From Streptomyces sp. YIM 130001 (GTDB lineage: Bacteria; Actinomycetota; Actinomycetes; Streptomycetales; Streptomycetaceae), in the NCBI RefSeq assembly GCF_003574445.1, contig NZ_KZ984577.1, positions 1-54,503 on the forward strand: DNA of 54,503 bases, read 5' to 3'. Shown piece after piece: positions 45,318-54,295 of this stretch. The translations under genes and the position numbers were made by a program. The notes beneath the pieces are model-generated. The model saw only the letters and a list, made by a program, of their open reading frames with translations. It was not told the origin of the DNA and searched no databases. Positions within the stretch are counted from its first letter, which is position 1, and each line of letters begins with the position of its first letter.

Positions 45318-46388
45318 GTGCCGTCCGCACCCGCCTCCCGCCGTGCCCCGCTGCGCTTCTCGCGCCCTGCCCTCGCCGGTGTGGTGTGCGCCCTCCTGCT
45401 CACCGCCTGCGGCCAGGACGACGGCGGTGGAGGCGGTCAGGGGGCCAAGTCCGCACCCGACGGATTTCCGGTGGTGCTCGAGAACAACTGCGGCGAGAAG
45501 GTCACCGTCGAGGCCCCGCCGAAGCGGGCCGTGGCACTCGACCAGGGCTCGGCCGAGATCATGCTCTCGCTGGGCCTCGGGGACCGGATGGCCGGGACCG
45601 GTACCTGGACCGACCCCGTGATGAAGGGGCTCGAGAAGGAGAACGCGAAGGTCGAGCGTCTCGCCGACCAGTACCCGTCGGCGGAGAAGGTGCTCGATGT
45701 GGAGCCCGACTTCGTGGCCGCCTCGTTCGCCGCGACGCTCAGCAAGGGTGGTGTCGCCCCGCGCGGGCAGTTCGCCGAACTCGGCGTGCCCAGCTATCTG
45801 TCGCCGACCGACTGCGTGGGCAAGGACAACAGCGGTGACGGTGACGGTGCACGTACCAAGACATTGACCATGAAGCCCGTCTACGACGAAGTGCGCGACC
45901 TGGCGCGGGTGTTCGGCGTCCGCGAGCGCGGCGAACAGCTGGTGAAGGACCTCGAGTCGCGGGTGGACAAGGCCACCGAGGGCCTCGACGCCTCGAAGGC
46001 CGGACTGCTCTACTGGTTCGCCAACTCCGACGCGCCCTACCTGGCTGGCTGCTGCGGGGCGCCGGGCGTCATCACGCGAGAGCTCGGCGCGGAGAACGTC
46101 TTCGACGACACCCGCGACGAGTGGCCCCAGATCAACTGGGAGACCGTGGCCGAACGCGATCCGGACGTCCTGGTCATCGGCGATCTGACCCGCAAGTCGC
46201 AGACCGCGGAGTCAGCGAAACGAAAGATCGCCTTCCTCGAGTCCCACCCCGTCACCAAGAAGCTGCGGGCCGTACGCGACGAGCGCTACGTACTGCTGAG
46301 CGGCCAGGCCATGAACCCCACCATCAGAACGGTGGAGGGAATCGAGCAAGTGGCCGCCAAGCTGCGTGAGTTCGGGCTCGCGAAGTGA
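45318..46388 (+). CDS. btuF: Cobalamin ABC transporter substrate-binding lipoprotein
   Basis: A 356-residue lipoprotein. A basic start, the hydrophobic segment ALAGVVCALLL and lipobox LLTAC give Cys31 as the lipidated residue. The mature part is a BtuF/FecB-type (helical-backbone) binding protein: GLGDRMAGTGTW, DFVAASFAATLSKGG, and near the end EGIEQVAAKLREFGLAK. Sub-motif RVDKATEGLDASKAGLLYW joins the lobes. The GTG at 45318 is chosen over the in-frame ATG at 45291 because AGAGG (45306-45310) is 7 nt upstream and the upstream ATG lies in the leader hairpin. It heads the riboswitch-controlled operon and overlaps the permease gene (GTGA). Confidence 0.88.
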   Translation: MPSAPASRRAPLRFSRPALAGVVCALLLTACGQDDGGGGGQGAKSAPDGFPVVLENNCGEKVTVEAPPKRAVALDQGSAEIMLSLGLGDRMAGTGTWTDPVMKGLEKENAKVERLADQYPSAEKVLDVEPDFVAASFAATLSKGGVAPRGQFAELGVPSYLSPTDCVGKDNSGDGDGARTKTLTMKPVYDEVRDLARVFGVRERGEQLVKDLESRVDKATEGLDASKAGLLYWFANSDAPYLAGCCGAPGVITRELGAENVFDDTRDEWPQINWETVAERDPDVLVIGDLTRKSQTAESAKRKIAFLESHPVTKKLRAVRDERYVLLSGQAMNPTIRTVEGIEQVAAKLREFGLAK

Positions 46389-47482
46389 GCGTCGACACGG
46401 AACGGGAGCGGACGGGCGGCCCCGCCGTCGCCTTCGCACCACCCGCCCGCGCCACCCGTACCCGCAGACTGACCGGGAGCGTGTTCGCCTGGACCGGCGG
46501 CCTCGTCGTCCTGGCGGTGTCGATGGCTCTGGCCATCGTGGTCGGCACCGCACGGATCGGAGTCGTCGACGTCTGGTCCGTGGTGCTCTCCCATCTCGGT
46601 TGGGGCGAGACGGAGTTGAGCCCGATCCGGGAAGGCATCGTCTGGGAGCTGCGGTTGCCGCGCACGGTGCTCGCCGCGGTCTGCGGTGCCGGTCTGGCGG
46701 TGTGCGGGGCCGTGATGCAGTCGCTGCTGCGCAACCCGCTCGCCGACCCGTTCGTGCTCGGTGTCTCCTCCGGGGCGTCGACAGGCGCGGTGACCGTCGT
46801 CGTGCTCGGCGCGGGTGGCGGAGCGCTGTCGCTGTCCGGCGGGGCCTTCGCCGGTGCGGTGCTGTCGTTCGCCGCGGTCCTGGTGCTCAGCCATCTGCTG
46901 GGCGGCTCGACCGACCGTGTGGTGCTCTCCGGTGTCGCGGTCATGCAGTTGTTCTCCGCGCTGACCTCGGTGATCGTCCTGACCGCGGCGGACGCCGAGA
47001 CGACCCGGGGTGTGCTGTTCTGGCTGCTCGGGTCCCTCAACGGGGCGGGCTGGACGGACGTAGGGGCCTGCCTCGCCGTGCTGATCGCGGTTCTGCTGCT
47101 CTGCCTCGGACATGCGCGCACGCTTGACGCCTTCGCATTCGGGCAGGACGCGGCCGCGGCGCTCGGGGTGCGGGTCGCACGCACCCGCGTCGTACTCCTC
47201 TGCGGCACCGCACTGCTCACCGCGGCGATGGTCAGCGCGGCCGGTGCGATCGGCTTCGTCGGTCTTGTACTGCCGCACGCGGCAAGGTCGTTGGTGGGCT
47301 CCGGGCATGTGCGGCTGCTGCCGGTCGCCGCGCTCGCCGGTGCCGTGTTCCTGGTGTGGGTGGACGCGCTCGCCCGCACCGTGCTCGACGGGCAGGAGAT
47401 ACCGGTCGGCGTGGTCACCTCACTGATCGGCGTACCGGCCTTCGTCCTGATCCTCTTCCGCACCCGAGGAGCCCGAGGGTGA
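46385..47482 (+). CDS. btuC: FecCD/BtuC-type ABC transporter permease
   Basis: A 365-residue inner-membrane permease with about ten helices. Family signatures: WELRLPRTVLAAVCGAGLAV, GAVMQSLLRNPLADPFVLGV, LLGGSTDRVVLSGVAVMQLF and the ATPase-contact region ALGVRVARTRVVLLCGTALL, then AGAIGFVGLVLPHAARSLVG. It would move corrinoids received from the lipoprotein into the cytoplasm. The start codon GTG overlaps the stop of the binding-protein gene by 4 nt, and its stop overlaps the ATPase start in the same way, so the three genes are translationally coupled. The first 35 residues are polar and extra compared with BtuC. Confidence 0.93.
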   Translation: MSVDTERERTGGPAVAFAPPARATRTRRLTGSVFAWTGGLVVLAVSMALAIVVGTARIGVVDVWSVVLSHLGWGETELSPIREGIVWELRLPRTVLAAVCGAGLAVCGAVMQSLLRNPLADPFVLGVSSGASTGAVTVVVLGAGGGALSLSGGAFAGAVLSFAAVLVLSHLLGGSTDRVVLSGVAVMQLFSALTSVIVLTAADAETTRGVLFWLLGSLNGAGWTDVGACLAVLIAVLLLCLGHARTLDAFAFGQDAAAALGVRVARTRVVLLCGTALLTAAMVSAAGAIGFVGLVLPHAARSLVGSGHVRLLPVAALAGAVFLVWVDALARTVLDGQEIPVGVVTSLIGVPAFVLILFRTRGARG

Positions 47483-48303
47483 ACGACACCTCCGCGACCG
47501 GGGCCCGGCCGGGCCCCGGTGAAGGGCTGCGGGGCGACCGACTGACCCGGCGCACCGGCGGGCGCCTCATCCTCGACGGAGTCGGCCTGCACCCCGTGCC
47601 CGGCGGAGTGACCGGCCTGATCGGACCCAACGGCTCCGGCAAGACCACCCTGCTCCGGCTGCTCTCCGGAGTCCTGCCCGCGACCTCCGGCGTGGTCACC
47701 CTGGACGGCGAGCCGCTCACCGCGATCAAGCGACGTGAGATCGCCCGCCGGGTAGCCGTCGTCGAGCAACAGGCGGACACCCAGGTCCAGTTGAGCGTCA
47801 TCGACGTCGTGCGCCTCGGCCGTGTACCGCACCGCGGCGCATGGGCGCCGGCCACCGCGCGGGACGAGGACGCGGTGCGTCATGCCCTGGAACGCACCCG
47901 CCTGGCCGACCGCGCGCACCAGAACTGGCACACCCTGTCCGGCGGCGAACGCCAGCGCGTCCAGATCGCCCGCGCGCTCGCCCAGGAACCCGGCGAGCTC
48001 CTCCTCGACGAGCCCACGAACCACCTCGACATCCAGCACCAGCTCGAGCTCCTCGACCTCCTGACCGGCCTCGGCCCGACCACGTACATCGCCCTGCACG
48101 ACCTGAACCTGGCCGCCGCGTACTGCGACCGCGTGGTCGTCCTGGACAAGGGGCGGGTGGTGACCGCGGGCCCGCCCGGAGAGGTCCTCACCGAGCAGCT
48201 GATCGCCGACGTCTACGGCGTACGGGCCGTGGTCCACCCGGCCACCGCGGCGGACGAACGCCCGTACATCCGCTTCCTGGGGACTCTCGGCACGGCACGC
48301 TGA
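47479..48303 (+). CDS. btuD: FepC/BtuD-type ABC transporter ATPase
   Basis: A 274-residue ATPase. Walker A GPNGSGKTT, Q-loop VVEQQADTQVQLSVIDVV, signature LSGGERQRVQIARALAQEP, Walker B LLLDEPTNHLDI, switch His in YIALHDLNLAA. The pattern is of the siderophore/B12 (FepC/BtuD) group. It drives the FecCD-type permease encoded just upstream. GTG start within the GTGA overlap. It is the last gene of the cobalamin operon; a ROK regulator with its own promoter follows 82 nt later. Confidence 0.93.
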   Translation: MNDTSATGARPGPGEGLRGDRLTRRTGGRLILDGVGLHPVPGGVTGLIGPNGSGKTTLLRLLSGVLPATSGVVTLDGEPLTAIKRREIARRVAVVEQQADTQVQLSVIDVVRLGRVPHRGAWAPATARDEDAVRHALERTRLADRAHQNWHTLSGGERQRVQIARALAQEPGELLLDEPTNHLDIQHQLELLDLLTGLGPTTYIALHDLNLAAAYCDRVVVLDKGRVVTAGPPGEVLTEQLIADVYGVRAVVHPATAADERPYIRFLGTLGTAR

Positions 48304-48370
48304 ACGCGGCGCCGGTCCGTTCGGAGCCGGACTGCGGACGCCTCACCTGCGTGCTTGCGGACCGGTCGCA

Positions 48371-48376
48371 TAGGCT
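48371..48376 (+). promoter_or_regulatory. -10 box upstream of the ROK regulator gene
   Basis: TAGGCT ends 9 nt before the ATG at 48386, with no ribosome-binding site between; a near-leaderless mRNA is likely. Confidence 0.4.
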
Positions 48377-48385
48377 CTGACCACG

Positions 48386-49627
48386 ATGACGAGCGATTCC
48401 CCCGTACCGCCGCCCAAGGCCGACAAGGCGACCGTGCGACGGCATAATCTGAGTCTGGTGCTGCGGACCGTCCATGACGAGGGCGAGGCGACCAGGGCGG
48501 GCGTCGCTGCGCGCGTCGGACTGACCAGGGCCGCGGTGTCCTCGCTCGTCGAGCAGCTCCTGGACGAGGGTTTCCTGACGGAGCGGGGCAAGACCTTCAG
48601 CGGGCAGGCCGGCCGGCCAGGCACCGCCCTCAGGGTGGCCCGCACCGGGCCCGCGGGGCTCGGCGTCGAGATCAACGTCGACTATGTGACGGCCTGCGTC
48701 GTCGACCTGTCCGGCACCGACCGGGTCCGTCTCGTCGAGCGGATGGACAACCGCGGCGTACCGCCCGCCGAGGTGATCGCACACGCCGCCAGGATCGCCG
48801 CCCGCGTGATCTCCTCGGCAGAGGAGCAGGAGCTGCGCCCCGTCGCCGCCCAACTCGCCCTGCCGGCCCTGGTGTCGGGCGGCACGGTGCGCCAGGCGCC
48901 CAATCTCGGCTGGAATCGGGTGGCCGTCGAAGGGCTCTTCGCCCAGTCCCTGACCACCCTCGGCACCACCTCCCGGCCGCTGCCCGTCAGCGCGGAGAAC
49001 GAGGCGAACCTCGCGGCCCTCGCCGAACTCTGGTTCGGCAACGGCGGGCAGCGCCCGGACACGTTCCTCTATCTGACGGGCGAGATCGGTGTCGGCGGCG
49101 CCCTGGTCCTCGACGGCCGACTGCTGCGCGGAGCGCACGGCTTCGCCGGTGAGATCGGCCATGTCGTGGTCGATCCGGACGGTCCCGAATGCCGCTGCGG
49201 GGCACGCGGCTGCCTGGAGCAGTACGCAGGTCAGCGCGCCCTGCTGTCCGCGGCCGGCCTCGACGACAACAGCGGTATGCCCGGGCTCGCCGAACTGGAG
49301 CGGCGGGCACGCTGCGGCGACAGCACGGCGGTCTCGGCGCTCGAGGACGCGGGCCGCCGGCTCGGCGTCGTGCTGTCCGGCGCGGTGAACCTGTTCGACC
49401 CGGACGCGGTGATGCTCGGCGGCATCTTCCGGCCGCTGATGCCCTGGCTCGGCCCGGCCGCCGACCGTGAGCTGACCGGGCGTGTGGTCTCGGGACTGTG
49501 GACCGAGGGCAGCGGACGGCTGCGCGCCTCTTCGTCGTCCGGCGACGCGGCCAGGGGGGCGGCGGCCCATGTGGTGCGCGATGTGCTCGCCGACCCGGCC
49601 GGATACGCCGGCCACCGCACCGCCTGA
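48386..49627 (+). CDS. ROK-family transcriptional regulator (XylR/NagC type)
   Basis: A 413-residue repressor. The N-terminal winged helix at about residues 17-65 has ATRAGVAARVGLTRAAVSSLV. The ROK domain has ENEANLAALAELWFGNGGQ, GEIGVGGALVLDGRLLRG, GEIGHVVVDPDGPE and the zinc motif CRCGARGC. It lacks a kinase-type DxGxTK motif, as is usual for ROK repressors. It is convergent with the sugar ABC/GH1 operon and near a xylose isomerase gene; ROK proteins often repress xylose or beta-glucoside genes and respond to the free sugar. Control of the neighbouring operon is a reasonable inference, not shown. Confidence 0.9.
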   Translation: MTSDSPVPPPKADKATVRRHNLSLVLRTVHDEGEATRAGVAARVGLTRAAVSSLVEQLLDEGFLTERGKTFSGQAGRPGTALRVARTGPAGLGVEINVDYVTACVVDLSGTDRVRLVERMDNRGVPPAEVIAHAARIAARVISSAEEQELRPVAAQLALPALVSGGTVRQAPNLGWNRVAVEGLFAQSLTTLGTTSRPLPVSAENEANLAALAELWFGNGGQRPDTFLYLTGEIGVGGALVLDGRLLRGAHGFAGEIGHVVVDPDGPECRCGARGCLEQYAGQRALLSAAGLDDNSGMPGLAELERRARCGDSTAVSALEDAGRRLGVVLSGAVNLFDPDAVMLGGIFRPLMPWLGPAADRELTGRVVSGLWTEGSGRLRASSSSGDAARGAAAHVVRDVLADPAGYAGHRTA

Positions 49628-49631
49628 ACGC

Positions 49632-49680
49632 GCGGACCGTCCACGCCGCGGTCGAACCTGCGCGGCAGCGGACGGTCCGC
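49632..49680. terminator. Bidirectional terminator between ROK and GH1 genes
   Basis: GCGGACCGTCC (49632-49642) and GGACGGTCCGC (49670-49680) are perfect 11-bp arms; inside them GCCGCG/CGCGGC also pairs. It sits between the convergent stops, 5 nt from each. Confidence 0.75.
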
Positions 49681-49685
49681 ACCGG

Positions 49686-51092
49686 TCAGTCGCGGTGCGC
49701 CGCGATCAGCCGCCGGTACCAGGCGTAACTGTCCTTCGGAGTGCGCACCAGGGTGTCGTAGTCGACGTGCACGATCCCGAAGCGCTTGTCGTAGCCGAGC
49801 GCCCACTCGAAGTTGTCGAGCAGCGACCAGAGGTAGTAACCGCGCACGTCGACGCCCGCGTCCACCGCCGCACGCAGCGCGGACAGATGGCCCTCCAGGT
49901 AGGAGATCCGGTCGGTGTCGTGGACCGCTCCGTCCACGAGCACGTCGTGCTCCGCCGAGCCGTTCTCCGTGATGTGCACGGGGGGCAGGGCATCCCCGTA
50001 CGCCTTCCTGAGCGCGACGAGGAGGTCGGTGAACGAGTCGGGGACCACCGGCCAGCCCATCGCCGTGCGCCGCACGCCCGGATAGTCGGTCTCCGCGTAG
50101 CGGTTGTCGGTGGCGACCCGAACGGCCGGGTCGCTCTCGCGGTGCGGGGCTGCGGCGACCACGATGGGCCGGTAGTAGTTGATGCCGAGGAAGTCCAGCG
50201 GCTGCGAGATGAGTTCCAGGTCGCCGTCGAGCCGGAAGTCCTGGCCGGTGATCAGGTCGCCCCAGGTCTCCTCCTCGGTCGCCGGATAGCGGCCCGCGAG
50301 GATCGGCTCGGTCCACACGAGGTTGTGCTGGGTGTCGGCGCGGACTACAGCGGCGAGGTCCGCGTCGGACTCGGTGGCGGGCACATTGCGGTCGAGGTTC
50401 AGGGTGATGCCGGCCTCGCGTACGCCCGCCGCGCGCAGCGCCCGCATCGACAGGCCGTGCCCGACGAGCAGGTGGTGGGCCGCGGCGAGCGCGCCCCTGC
50501 CCTCCCGCGCACCGGGCGCGTGCCGGCCCACCGAGTAGCCGAGGAATGCGCTGCACCAGGGCTCGTTGAGGGTGATCCAGCGCGGCACCCGGTCGCCCAG
50601 ATGGTCCGCCACGATCGCCGTGTACTCGGCGAACCGCTCGGCCGTCTCTCGCACCCGCCAGCCGCCGCGGTCCTCGAGGGCCTGCGGCAGGTCCCAGTGG
50701 TAGAGCGTCGCCGCCGGTTCGATGCCGGCCTCGAGCAGCGAGTCCACCAGCCGCGAGTAGAAGTCCAGGCCCTTCGGGTTGGCCGCTCCGGATCCGTCGG
50801 CCTGGATGCGCGGCCAGGCGATGGAGAAGCGGTATGAGTCGACTCCCAGGTCGCGCAGCAGGGCGACGTCCTCGGGATAGCGGTGGTAGTGGTCGCAGGC
50901 CACGTCGCCGGTGTGGCCGTGGTGCGTCTTGCCCGGGGTGTGGCTGTAGGTGTCCCAGATGGACGGGCCGCGGCCGTCCTCGGTGGCCGCGCCCTCGATC
51001 TGGTACGAGGCGGTCGCCGCGCCGAAGACGAAACCCGGCGGGAAGTGCGGGAAGTCCGCGGCGTCGGACAGGTCGGAATCCGTGTGGTTCAT
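49686..51092 (-). CDS. GH1 beta-glucosidase / beta-glycosidase
   Basis: A 468-residue cytoplasmic glycoside hydrolase of family 1. Motifs: FVFGAATASYQIEGA near residue 20, the acid/base Glu177 in WITLNEPW, the nucleophile Glu376 in VHITENGSA and the sugar-binding WSLLDNFEWALGY near 410. No signal peptide, so it acts on imported oligosaccharides. It is the last gene of the operon; its AAGG ribosome-binding site overlaps the permease stop codon (8 nt between genes). It would release glucose or another monosaccharide from beta-linked sugars brought in by the transporter, possibly feeding the xylose isomerase encoded alongside if xylosides are used. Confidence 0.93.
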   Translation of the reverse strand: MNHTDSDLSDAADFPHFPPGFVFGAATASYQIEGAATEDGRGPSIWDTYSHTPGKTHHGHTGDVACDHYHRYPEDVALLRDLGVDSYRFSIAWPRIQADGSGAANPKGLDFYSRLVDSLLEAGIEPAATLYHWDLPQALEDRGGWRVRETAERFAEYTAIVADHLGDRVPRWITLNEPWCSAFLGYSVGRHAPGAREGRGALAAAHHLLVGHGLSMRALRAAGVREAGITLNLDRNVPATESDADLAAVVRADTQHNLVWTEPILAGRYPATEEETWGDLITGQDFRLDGDLELISQPLDFLGINYYRPIVVAAAPHRESDPAVRVATDNRYAETDYPGVRRTAMGWPVVPDSFTDLLVALRKAYGDALPPVHITENGSAEHDVLVDGAVHDTDRISYLEGHLSALRAAVDAGVDVRGYYLWSLLDNFEWALGYDKRFGIVHVDYDTLVRTPKDSYAWYRRLIAAHRD

Positions 51093-51100
51093 CTGTGGCC

Positions 51101-51949
51101 TTACTTGACGGAGCCACCGGTGATACCGGCGGCGATGTACTTCTGGGCTAGTACGAGCAGGATCGCCGCCGGGATCGCCGACAGGACGGACGCGGCCATC
51201 ACCGAACCCCAGTCGCCGACATGGGCGCCGATGTACTGGTAGATGCCGAGCGTGACCGGCTTGACGTCGTCGGTGGTGTTCAGCGTGAGCGCGAACATGA
51301 AGTCGCTCCACGCGTACAGGAACGCGAACAGGCCCGCGGTGATCAGGGAGTTGCGGCTCATCGGCATCACCACGGTGAAGAAGGTGCGCAGCCGGCCGGC
51401 GCCGTCCACCTCGGCGGCCTCGATGACTTCCTTCGGGATGGCCACCATGAAGGAGCGCATCAGGACGATGGCGAACGGGATGCCGAGCGAGGCGTCGGCG
51501 AGCATCAGGCCGAAGTACGAGTTGACCAGGCCGAGGTCGACGTAGGCGCTGTACAGGGCGTTCGCGATGACGATGCCGGGCACCATCTGGGTGATCAGGG
51601 TCCCGAACACGATGGTCCTGGTGCCGCGCAGGCGGAACTGCGCGAGACCGTACGCTGCGGGAGCCGCGACGGCCAGACAGATCGCGACCGCGCCGAGGGC
51701 CACCACGAGCGAGGTCACCAGGTGGCCGCCCTGCTCGGTGACCGCCGAGCGGAAGCCCGACAGGTCGAGGCTCTCCGGGATCGGGGACACCTTCAGCAGC
51801 CCGGACTCCGGCTGCAGCGCGGTGTTGATCATCCAGTACAGCGGGAACAGCATCACGGCCAGCGCGAGGAGCCCGGCGACCGTGGCGCCCCAGCGGCGCT
51901 TCGGCCGGGTGGTGCCGGGCGCGGCGGGCATGCGGGTGACAGAAGCCAT
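51101..51949 (-). CDS. Sugar ABC transporter permease, MalG type
   Basis: A 282-residue permease with six helices. The family's EAA loop is AIPKEVIEAAEVDGAGRLRTFFTVVMPM (shown in part: EAAEVDGAGRLRTFFTVVMP), the docking site for the ATPase. It belongs to the CUT1 carbohydrate family (MalG). Start ATG at 51949, with GAGGGGAAG upstream overlapping the end of the preceding gene (5 nt between). No ATPase gene is in the operon, which fits the shared MsiK ATPase used by Streptomyces sugar importers. Confidence 0.93.
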   Translation of the reverse strand: MASVTRMPAAPGTTRPKRRWGATVAGLLALAVMLFPLYWMINTALQPESGLLKVSPIPESLDLSGFRSAVTEQGGHLVTSLVVALGAVAICLAVAAPAAYGLAQFRLRGTRTIVFGTLITQMVPGIVIANALYSAYVDLGLVNSYFGLMLADASLGIPFAIVLMRSFMVAIPKEVIEAAEVDGAGRLRTFFTVVMPMSRNSLITAGLFAFLYAWSDFMFALTLNTTDDVKPVTLGIYQYIGAHVGDWGSVMAASVLSAIPAAILLVLAQKYIAAGITGGSVK

Positions 51950-51954
51950 GCCGG

Positions 51955-52923
51955 TCACTTCCCCTCGCTGCGGTTGGCCCGCAGATAGAACACCGCGAAC
52001 ACGGCGGAGATCAGGATCAGTACGTTGCCGACGACAGCGCCCGCACCGAAGTCCAGCTCGACGAACGAGTTCTGGTACGTGAGCGTGCCGAGCGTCTGTG
52101 TCGAGTCGGCGGGACCGCCGTCGGTGAGCGCCAGGATCAGATCCAGGATCTTCACCGTCGACATGAACCCGAGGACCAGCACCACGGTGATGACGGGCCG
52201 CAGCAGCGGCAGCGTCACCGAGCGGAAGGTGCGCCATGCGGAGGCACCGTCGAGCGAGGCGGCCTCGTACAGCTCCTTGGGGATCTCCTGCAGACCGCCG
52301 TAGAGGATCACCATGTTGAACGGGATGCCGATCCAGATGTTCACCATGATCACGGAGAACAGGGCCATGCCGGTGCTGGTCAGCCATGGGGTGCCTCCGC
52401 CGAGGCCGATGGTCTCGGCGAACGAGTTGAGCACTCCGGTGTCCTGGTCCAGGATGCGCCGCCAGACGACACCGGAGACCACCATGGGCACCAGCCACGG
52501 CAGCAGGATCAGCGAGCGGAGCAGCCCGTTCAGCGGGAAGCGCTTGGTGAAGAACACGGCGAGGCCGAGGCCGATACAGAACTGACCGAGCAGCGAACCC
52601 ACCGTGAAGACGATGGTGTGCCACAGGGCCTTGCCGAACAGGTCGTCCTGGAAGACCTTGCTCCAGTTGTCCGTCCCGTTGAACGGTGCCTTGCCGTCGA
52701 AGAACGTGGACGGCGAGTAGTCCTGGAAGCTCATCACGATGTTGCGGACGAGCGGGTAGCCGAAGAACAGCAGCATGAACAGGATGGCCGGGGCGATGAA
52801 TCCCCACTGCGAGAGCCGACGGCGACGGCGGGCACGCGCGGGATTCACCTGGGACGGCGTCCGGGTCCGCTGGGCCGGGCTCGCGGCGGTGGCGGTGGTG
52901 GTCGACATGCGAGGTCTGCTCAC
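51955..52923 (-). CDS. Sugar ABC transporter permease, MalF type
   Basis: A 322-residue permease with six helices after a cytoplasmic Arg-rich N-terminus (NPARARRRRRLSQWGFIAP). The EAA loop reads EIPKELYEAASLDGASAWRT. CUT1-type (MalF). The GTG at 52923 is chosen because it overlaps the binding-protein stop as GTGA, suggesting coupling; an ATG 15 nt later (52908) is equally possible, as neither has a clear ribosome-binding site. It pairs with the MalG-type protein to form the channel. Confidence 0.92.
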   Translation of the reverse strand: MSRPRMSTTTATAASPAQRTRTPSQVNPARARRRRRLSQWGFIAPAILFMLLFFGYPLVRNIVMSFQDYSPSTFFDGKAPFNGTDNWSKVFQDDLFGKALWHTIVFTVGSLLGQFCIGLGLAVFFTKRFPLNGLLRSLILLPWLVPMVVSGVVWRRILDQDTGVLNSFAETIGLGGGTPWLTSTGMALFSVIMVNIWIGIPFNMVILYGGLQEIPKELYEAASLDGASAWRTFRSVTLPLLRPVITVVLVLGFMSTVKILDLILALTDGGPADSTQTLGTLTYQNSFVELDFGAGAVVGNVLILISAVFAVFYLRANRSEGK

Positions 52924-54182
52924 TTTCCGCTCGTGGCGCGCCGCTGCGCCTGCTTCAGGGCCGCTTCGCTGGACTGTCCGGTGAGCGCGGACTGGAAGGC
53001 GCTCTGCAGGGCGAGCGATACGGACGACCAGTCCGCGCCGACCTTGGCGGTACGGGAGCGGGCGGTGGCCACCTGGTCGGCGAGGGCGTCGAGTTCGGGG
53101 ACGTCCTCGCGCCAGAGCGCGGCCGCCTCCGAGTCGGCCGGCACCATCCAGCTGTTGCGCGCGTAGGAGACCTGCTCCTGCTCGCTCGACATGCAGTCGA
53201 TGATCTCGGCCGCGGTCTTCTCTCGTTCCGTGTCACCGGTCTTGGGCACGGTCAGGACGCTGCCGCCGAGCGGGCCGACGGACTTGTCGCCCTTCTCCGG
53301 CACGGGTATCCGGGCGATGCCCCAGTCGAGGTCCTTGTCCTTGTCGAGCGTCTCGACCTGCCAGGGCCCGTTGATCATCATGGCCGCGTTGCCCGCCATG
53401 AACTGGTCGTTGACGTCCGCCTGGGTCCAGTTGACCGTCGACTTCGACAGTGAGCGGTCCGCGATCAGGCCCTTCCAGTAGTCGAGCGCCTCGGCGACCT
53501 CGGGGGAGTCGAGCTTCTGCTCGTCACCGCCGTTGGACCACATGAACGGGGTGAACTGGAAGACGCCGTCCTCCGCTCCGCCGGCGCTCAGCGCGATGCC
53601 GTACCGCTTGCCCTCGGTGAGCTTCTCGGCGGTGTCCTTCATCTCGGACCAGGTGGTCGGCACCGGCAGGCCGGCGTCCTCGAGTACGTCCTTGTCGTAG
53701 AACAGCGCGAGGGTGTTCACGGTGCGCGCGGCACCGTAGTAAGTGCCCTCGTAGGAGCCGAAGTCCACGATGCCCTTCGGGACGCCGTCCGTGGACAGGC
53801 CCAGGTCGCGCAGGTTCACCAGACCGCCGGCCTCGGCGAAGGTCGGCATCTCGGACGCGTCGAACTGGATGACGTCCGGGAGGGACTTGGAGGAGGCCAT
53901 GCGCAGGGATTTGGTCATCACCTGGGCGGCCGGGACGCTCTGCTGCTCGATGGTGATCCCGAGCTTCTTGCTGCAGCGCGCCAGGGTCTGGCCGTCCCAG
54001 CGGTGGTACGACTCGTCCGTCGAGGAGTTGAGCAGCGTGTAGACGTCGTCGTCGCGCTCCTGTGCGCAGCCGGAGAGCGCGATACCGGCGACGAGTGCGG
54101 AGACAACGGTGAGCGGGACGACGGCCCGCCGGCCGGGACGGCGACGCCTGCGCTGCGTCCCGTCTGGGGTGTGTGCTGTCAC
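52920..54182 (-). CDS. Sugar ABC transporter substrate-binding lipoprotein
   Basis: A 420-residue lipoprotein. A basic N-terminus (RRRRRPGRR), hydrophobic segment VVPLTVVSALVAGIAL and lipobox ALSGC give Cys39 as the lipidated residue. The mature part is a family 1 (MalE-like) binding protein: PDVIQFDASEMPTFAEAGGL, TLALFYDKDVLEDAGLPVPT, TWSEMKDTAEKLTE and AAMMINGPW near residue 265. It would bind an oligosaccharide outside the cell. GTG start with AAGGG 8 nt upstream. First gene of the four-gene operon. The substrate cannot be read directly; the GH1 enzyme points to beta-linked sugars. Confidence 0.92.
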   Translation of the reverse strand: MTAHTPDGTQRRRRRPGRRAVVPLTVVSALVAGIALSGCAQERDDDVYTLLNSSTDESYHRWDGQTLARCSKKLGITIEQQSVPAAQVMTKSLRMASSKSLPDVIQFDASEMPTFAEAGGLVNLRDLGLSTDGVPKGIVDFGSYEGTYYGAARTVNTLALFYDKDVLEDAGLPVPTTWSEMKDTAEKLTEGKRYGIALSAGGAEDGVFQFTPFMWSNGGDEQKLDSPEVAEALDYWKGLIADRSLSKSTVNWTQADVNDQFMAGNAAMMINGPWQVETLDKDKDLDWGIARIPVPEKGDKSVGPLGGSVLTVPKTGDTEREKTAAEIIDCMSSEQEQVSYARNSWMVPADSEAAALWREDVPELDALADQVATARSRTAKVGADWSSVSLALQSAFQSALTGQSSEAALKQAQRRATSGK

Positions 54183-54253
54183 GATGGTGCCCTTGCTCGG
54201 GTGGGGTGCCGGTCCGTCAAGGACTCCTGTGTCCGCGGAGGTTGGCCATGCGC

Positions 54254-54280
54254 CGGTACGGGTCCGGCGGTGCCGTACCG
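54254..54280. promoter_or_regulatory. Inverted repeat upstream of the sugar operon
   Basis: CGGTACGG (54254-54261) and CCGTACCG (54273-54280) are perfect 8-bp arms with an 11-nt spacer, 72-98 nt before the binding-protein start. It is a candidate operator for the operon (for example for the ROK regulator) or a leader hairpin. Confidence 0.4.
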
Positions 54281-54295
54281 GGGTGGGGGAGAGGC

